From the NCBI GenBank assembly GCA_037126765.1, contig JBBCBC010000012.1, forward strand, positions 9,858,001-9,922,000: a stretch of 64,000 bases of DNA, read 5' to 3'. The position numbers and the translations under genes were made by a program. Origin of the DNA: Stenogyne calaminthoides (lineage: Eukaryota > Streptophyta > Magnoliopsida > Lamiales > Lamiaceae). Numbering within the stretch: position 1 is the first letter of the stretch; every line of letters starts with the position of its first letter. Shown piece by piece: positions 58,701 to 64,000 of this stretch. Under the pieces are notes generated by a model. That model was not told where the DNA came from. It did not search any database and was given only the letters and a program-made list of their open reading frames with translations.

Positions 58701-61035
58701 TCATCCTGAAGTCTCTGCAACACATTCAGCCCTGTTGCTGTATCCTCAGCAAGACCACCATAAGTAGCCTGTATCTTGGTCATGATTGAAGAATTCATTT
58801 CCTCAACAGCTGTTCTGATCAATTCCTCAGTTCTTGCTTTCATCAACTCTTCCAACATTTGAGTCCTCAACACAAATTTCTTCTCCATCTCCTCTAACAC
58901 ATCCTTAGATACATCTCCTATTCTAGCATTCATCTCAGTAAACTTATTATCAAAAGATGTAGATAATGAAGTTACCTGATCAGCTTTCACCATAGATGTG
59001 TTTAGCAATGCAACCAACTTGCTTTGAAAAGTTTGTGCCTCAGCAATCTTTGACACTTTGTCCACCAGAGGCTCGAGCTTAGCAATCTGATCAACAATAG
59101 GCTCCAGCTTGGTTAACTTCTCTAAGACTGGTGTCAGATCAACAGTTGTTGGAATGGGAATTTCAGCATCTGTCTGCACCCCTGTATCAGTCACTTCTAT
59201 AATCTCCACAGTAGGCTCCAACGGGTACAGGATAGTCTGACCAAAAGTGACCATCTGCAAGGGTTTAACATCCTGAGTTTGTTCCCCCTGAAGTGTAGCT
59301 TCGACACTTGATTCAGCAGCTTTCCTCTTCTCTTCAGGAATATCTTTCTCAGTTCTGTCCTGATCTTGGTCATCTTTATCCTGACTTCCTTCTCCACCTT
59401 CATCCTGAGTGGCTAGCTCTCTTTCAGCAATCTTCTTCAGCACGAGTTGATCAAACTCTGCTAGCTTTATCCTGAGCCTCTTCTTCCCCAATCCTGAGAA
59501 AGCATCAAGTTCAGCCACCTCCTCAACCCAATATTCTTCGCCTCTGAAGTTGCTAATCCTGAGCATCATTGCAAATGACTGATTGACAATCAACATCGCG
59601 GTCTTCAGTCTGAAAAACATATCCTGAAGATCATGATATTTCTCCAACACTGGATATTTATCTAACACAAATTTCTCCGCCTTCAGCCTCCACTCCTTCT
59701 CTTTTGCCTCACCTTTCCTGAGTTCAGGACCAGGTGCCTCCTCTTCAAAGCTAGAATGAGCCTCTGAAGGAATTGAAATTTTTGGCTCTGAGGGTTGTGC
59801 AGGTGGGATGGTAATTTTGCTTTCTTCAACAGGTTTTTGAGAACCTGCGAAAATTTCCTGAGTTATCATATCATTGCCAATACTGGTACCTAGTACCTCA
59901 GTAAAGACGTCCTCTTCACCTCCTTCCTCTCTCAAGGGAATATTTTCCTGAACAGTTTCTGCCACCATTGCCTGAGAGACAGCTTTGGCAAGGGTATCAA
60001 GAGGGGATTTTACTCCGGACTCTTGTTCTCTAATGGTTCTGAGTTTCTTTTTCTTCCTTTTCTTTTGCTCTTCCTGAGCCTTCTTTGCTTCACCAGTCTC
60101 CCTTTTTACCCGAAGAAGATCAAGTGACTTCTTCCTCCTTTCTTCCGTTCCAGATGCCCTAGATTATTTTACTGATGCTGTCCTGTCAGGTTTCTGGACA
60201 ACATTAGCAAGAACCACATCATCCTGATCAGAGCTTGAATCATCCTGTTCTTCAGGTTCCTCCTGAACCATTGAGCCTTGACTTCCTGAAGGAACTGGCC
60301 TTTTCCTCTGTGGTTTTCCTTTCCAGAACATGACTCTATTCTAGGAAAATTCATCTACAGTCATTAAAAACAGATTTTCTCTGGGCAAGGTTTCTATCAA
60401 GAAACTGATCTTCATTCCGAATAAGACTTTCCGCTCTTGGTGAATGCACCCTTTGAAAACTTCAGCTTCTGATTCTGATGAAGAATGCAGTAAACCAAGA
60501 ACTTCAACCAATTGAAGTTCATATAGGATGAATCCTCTATCGCAATGAGCCTCAACTTATTCCGGATGAATCTCCGGACTTCCGCAAGTGCTCATCATGC
60601 ACTTTGCCACAATATCAATTAACACCCTGTACTTTGGCTTCAAGCACCGTTTGTGTAGAGCTCCCTTCAACTCCACCTTTGATTCTGCAAAACGGTCAAG
60701 AATTTCCTGCTCTCTTCCGGACATGTACAGAGCTGGATCTTCTCCGCGACTATTGAGCTCAAAAACAACATTAATGTCATCAAGAGATAGTTTCACCTCC
60801 TTAGTGCAAACTGCCTCTGCTTTGGATTTCGCAAATGTTCCAAAACTCAATTGCGAAACAAGTGAACCTCTTTCACCTTCTCGGAGATTTACAACAAATT
60901 GTAACACCTCAAGTGAAAGTTTATTTTCTGGCATATTACTTACCAGAAGAGTTAACTTAACCATTTATAGCATATTGAGTAGGGCCTCTCCGTCTCCGCT
61001 AGATTCTTGATCATGGCATAGCTTGGGAATTCCAT
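55781..61035 (-). pseudogene. Element F ORF3, accessory ORF split by a solo LTR
   Basis: The probable start is ATG 61035 (MEFPSYAMIKNLAETERPYS). The N-terminal domain is at 60557-60964, with GREQEILDRFAES and LHKRCLKPKYRVLIDIVAK matching E. After frame changes and an in-frame TAA near 60165 comes a basic stretch (KKAQEEQKKRKKKK, ~60050-60090), then an open stretch of 552 codons (59968-58310). That holds a KKRLRIKLAEFDQLVLKKIA block, acidic linkers and a long coiled coil (about 58800-59140; DLTPVLEKLTKLEPIVDQIA). The solo LTR 56543-58379 interrupts it. The C-terminal domain resumes at 56542-55781 (WPHTDKWMSIEMNDRW ... GMFNLDSPADEIESDEE). Without the solo LTR the span is about 3.41 kb (~1,137 codons), close to E's. 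Function unknown; no membrane anchor is seen. Confidence 0.72.
56543..58379 (-). mobile_element. Solo LTR of a copia-type element inside F ORF3
   Basis: 1,837 bp. In plus coordinates it runs TGTTGGGGAATTAATTGCCC to CCAGTATAATCCCAACA, with the target duplication TTTTC on both sides (56538-56542 and 58380-58384). On the minus strand there is a TATA box TCTATAAATAGG (56932-56943). No internal domain is left, the usual result of LTR-LTR recombination. Small open frames inside are not genes. Confidence 0.9.
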
Positions 61036-61651
61036 TGTAAAACCTGATTTTTGGGTAGGGTATTCGAGGGTTTTGGAATTTTGAAGATTTGAAGATTTGA
61101 AGATTTGAAGGTTTAAGGGTTTTGGGAATTTTGATCGTTTAAATGTGAGAAATAAATGATTGAGGTCTAAAATTTTGGTTTATATATGATATGTGGAATA
61201 AATATCAACGGTTGTGATTAAATCTCAAAAATATAATGAATGATTGAGATTTAACTGAATTTTGAGGAGAAATTTGAGAGTATGGCTATTTTTGGCTATT
61301 TTTCTGGACAATAGGCAAGTAGCAATTTATAGGTTGACAAATGGACGATTCTCGGAAATCGAGGCGACTGTTCATCTTTTTTAGTCAAAATACATTCCCG
61401 CTTTAAAAGTTCAGGCCTTTTGTCATTTAATTCAAATGATTACTGAGTAATCCTTTGCATAATAAGTGCTATATAATTTAATGCATGTATCAATATAACT
61501 TCAGGATTATTTGAATACATAAACCTTACTGAATATTGATCCTGACAAAATTTCGTCCTGAGTCTCAGTTTCCATCCTGAGAAGATTTTGTCCTGAGTTA
61601 TTCCTCCTGAATAACTACATGCACCTGAAGGACTTCTTCCTTCAGTGATAT
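61036..61651 (-). other. pol-ORF3 intergenic region of F with promoter-like features
   Basis: Non-coding. On the minus strand: GTCGCCTCGATTTCCGAG (about 61350-61367), GAGATTTAATCACAACCGTT, a TATA box (61179-61190), a (CTTCAAAT)n microrepeat (61081-61110), then the ORF3 ATG. Confidence 0.5.
61179..61190 (-). promoter_or_regulatory. Candidate internal TATA box for F ORF3
   Basis: ATCATATATAAA on the minus strand, about 145 bp before the ORF3 ATG, at the same relative place as in E. Confidence 0.5.
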
Positions 61652-64000
61652 TCATTCACCTGGATCCAACATCCCTAATTCTACTGATAGTTCCTGAAAT
61701 CTCGATTCAGCCAAAGGTTTAGTCAAGATATCAGCCCTTTGTTTATCAGTATGAATTTTCTCCATTCCGATGTCCTTCTTTTCAACATGATCTCTAATGA
61801 AGTGATGTCTGATATCAACATACTTTCATCTGGTGTGCAATACTGGATTTTGTGTAATAGCAATTGCACTATTATTATCACAAAATATAGGTACTTCATT
61901 GGTTATAATCTTATAATCCCTCAATTGTTGTCTGAGCCAAAGAATCTGTGCACAACAGTTTCCTGCAGCCATGTATTCAGCTTCAGTAGTACTGGTTGCT
62001 ACTGAGGTATGTTTCTTTGAAAACCATGATATCAGTTTACTTCCAAGAAATTTACAAGTTCCTGTGGTAGACTTCCTGTCAATTCTACATCCTCCATAAT
62101 CAGCATCTGAATAACCAGTTAATTCAAGGTTATCATCAGCTGGATACCATAATCCTCTATTCACAGTGCCTTTAAGATATTTCAGAATCTTTTTGACAGC
62201 CTCCATGTGACAAGCCTTAGGATTAGCTTGGTATCTTGCACATATCCCAACAGCAAATGTTATATCAGGCCTACTTGTAGTGAGATATAGCAATGATCCA
62301 ATGATCCCTCTATAATCATTGTGATTACTGATTTGCCTTCAAGATTAGGATCCATCTTATAGTTAGTATTCATGGGAATTCTAACTGCATTGCAATTATG
62401 TACACCATACTTAGCAATCAGATCTCTGGTGTATTTTGCTTGATTGATGAAGATTCCTTCCTTAGTTTGTTTCACCTGAAGTCCAAGAAAGAAATTCATC
62501 TCCCCCATCATAGACATCTCAAACTTTCCTTTCATCAGGGTAGAAAACTTCTCACACAACTGATGATTCGGAGATCCAAATATGATGTCATCCACATAAA
62601 TTTGAACAAGTAAGATATCTTTCCCATCTTCTATCCTGAACAAAGTTCTATCAACAGTTCCTTTGATAAAACCATGGTCAGTAAGAAACTGAGAGAGAGT
62701 ATCATACCATGCTCTGGGTGCTTGTTTGAGACCATACAAGGCTTTCCTGAGCCTGTAAACTTTGTCATTCTGACAAAATCCTGGAGGTTGTTCCACATAA
62801 ACCTCTTCCTTAAGCACACCATTCAGAAATGCACTTTTCACATCCATCTGATAGACTGTGAATTTCATGTGGGCAGCATATGCAAGAAACAATCTGATGG
62901 CTTCTAGTCTTGCAACAGGTGCAAAGGTTTCATCATAATTCAAGCCTTCGTCTTGAGAATAACCTTGTGCAACTAGCCTTGCCTTGTTTCTCACAATGTT
63001 GTTGTTTTCATCTCTCTTGTTCTTGAACACCCACTTAGTTCCAATCACATTGTGTCTCTTAGGTCTGTCCACTAGTTCCCATACTTCATTTCTTGTAAAC
63101 TGATCCAGCTCCTCTTGCATAGCAATAATCCAGAATGAATCTTGAAGAACTTCTTCAATCTCAGTAGGTTCTTTTTCAGATAGGAAGCAGCAGAACAAAG
63201 CACTTTCTCCATGGAACCTTCTTGTTTTAACACCTTTTGATAGATCACCTACAACCTGACTTGTAGGATGGCTATCCAACCATTTTCTCTTGGATGTTCC
63301 CCCTTCAGTAGTATCCTCAACATCAAAAATGTTAGGTTCAGGTAATTCATCAAATTCAGGGAACAATAGAAAAGGAGAAAGGGAATCATCTTCCTCATGG
63401 GGAAATTTTATTCAGAATATTGTCAGAGACATTTGTTCCCCCTTGTTTGATAGATTTAGAGTTTGCCTCAGCTGTGACCACATCTTCATCGGCATTACAT
63501 ACCTGAGTCTGAACTGGTGTATGTTCAGATTGGTCAGCTTCAGTGTGTTGGCTTTCCTTCAGTGGAGAATTTCCATCCTGAGTCTCACCATCCTGAGTAT
63601 TTCCATCCTGAATTTCTTTATCTGAGTCTGATTCACTCCATTCATAGAAAGTGACTGACTTCTTCTTCTCAGGTTCAGAGGATGTTTTATTATCCTTTTT
63701 TTAGGCTAAGTCTGGTGATTCTCTTGGTCAGTTCTCCTGAGTCATGTTCCTGTTTCTTCTGAACACAGATAGATTCATCAAAAACAACATGAGGTGTTTC
63801 TTCCACAATAAGAGTCCTACAGTTGTAAACTCTGAAGGCTTTACTGACTTCAGAATATCCTAAGAATATCCCTTCATCATCTTTGCTATCAAAAGTTTTC
63901 AACTGATCTTTACCATTATTGTGTATGAAACACTTGCAACCAAACACACGAAAGAAAGAAACAAGAGGCTTCCTTTCATTCCACAACTCATAAGGAGTTT
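61652..64000 (-). pseudogene. Element F pol (integrase end, RT, RNase H), partial at window edge
   Basis: The integrase C-terminus enters at the right edge (63690-63986: GCKCFIHNNGKDQLKTF, DEGIFLGYS). After a linker with shifts, RT is open from 63366 to about 62320 (WELVDRPKRHNVIGTKWVFK, YQMDVKSAFLNG, LYGLKQAPRAWYDTLS, catalytic IYVDDIIFGSPN). One frameshift near 62310 leads into RNase H (SRPDITFAVGICARYQAN, GYSDADYGGCRIDRKSTTGT, FCDNNSAIAITQNPVLHTR). A TGA replaces the Cys after LHTR (near 61824), and the frame ends ELGMLDPGE at 61652. This is the best-preserved RT of the window. Confidence 0.88.

Larger units (their letters stand above)
39133..64000 (-). mobile_element. Element F: Sirevirus-like retrotransposon, runs off the right edge
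   Basis: Minus-strand element inserted in A. Its 3' LTR is in two parts (39133-39733 and 54343-55518) because element E sits inside it. Then follow the polypurine tract (55519-55532), ORF3 (55781-61035, split by a solo LTR) and pol (61652 to the window end). Gag and the 5' LTR lie beyond 64000. It is the least damaged copy: pol shows one frameshift and one in-frame stop over 2.3 kb, and ORF3 has a 552-codon open stretch. Confidence 0.85.

Noticed and set aside
42318..61035. Calling ORF3 a retroviral envelope gene
   Set aside because: It occupies the position of Sirevirus env-like ORFs, but I see no signal peptide, glycoprotein features or membrane anchor; the coiled coil and basic tract alone do not support it.
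1..64000. tRNA, rRNA or snoRNA genes
   Set aside because: No cloverleaf with A/B boxes or rRNA core sequence was recognised; TGGTATCAGAGC strings are retroelement primer sites, not tRNA genes.

Overview
The window reads as nuclear DNA of a flowering plant, most likely a eudicot. It has two intron-containing, plant-type genes at the left end, many small inverted-repeat elements (MITEs), and about 58 kb of nested Ty1/copia LTR retrotransposons primed by initiator Met-tRNA. I see no prokaryotic features, rRNA, tRNA or CRISPR array.

Layout. 1-5 kb: two convergent host genes. The first (+, 2 exons) encodes a small plastid-targeted membrane protein. The second (-, 3 exons) encodes a GPI-anchored-type non-specific lipid-transfer protein. 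Their introns and spacer carry Stowaway-like, Tourist-like and other MITEs, several nested. 5-9 kb: AT-rich DNA and a decayed minus-strand copia remnant (H). From 9 kb to the right edge: nested elements. A is an old minus-strand copia (LTR 8969-9807). It is split by B, a plus-strand copia (11302-38385, target duplication TTTTA). B is split by C, a minus-strand Sirevirus-like copia (14393-32282, duplication ATGTT). A's other side is cut by F, a minus-strand Sirevirus-like element that starts at 39133 and runs off the window. F's 3' LTR is split by E, a related full-length element (about 39734-54342). F's accessory ORF is split by a solo LTR (56543-58379, duplication TTTTC).

The Sirevirus-like elements C, E and F carry gag, a protease-integrase-RT-RNase H pol, and a third large reading frame (ORF3) between pol and the polypurine tract. 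This is the place where some Sireviruses carry an 'env-like' ORF. In E and F ORF3 spans about 1,140-1,150 codons and has the same order of parts: a globular N-terminal domain, a basic linker, an acidic Q/E-rich segment, a coiled coil and a conserved C-terminal domain. A TATA box about 120-145 bp upstream suggests its own transcript. This is the most interesting content of the window.

All retroelement frames are broken. B is broken by ordinary C-to-T/G-to-A decay. In C, E and parts of F many differences between copies replace CAG/CTG by CG-containing strings, often with small indels. That looks more like a sequencing or consensus artefact at CHG-methylated sites than like evolution, so frame counts and LTR divergence should be read with caution.
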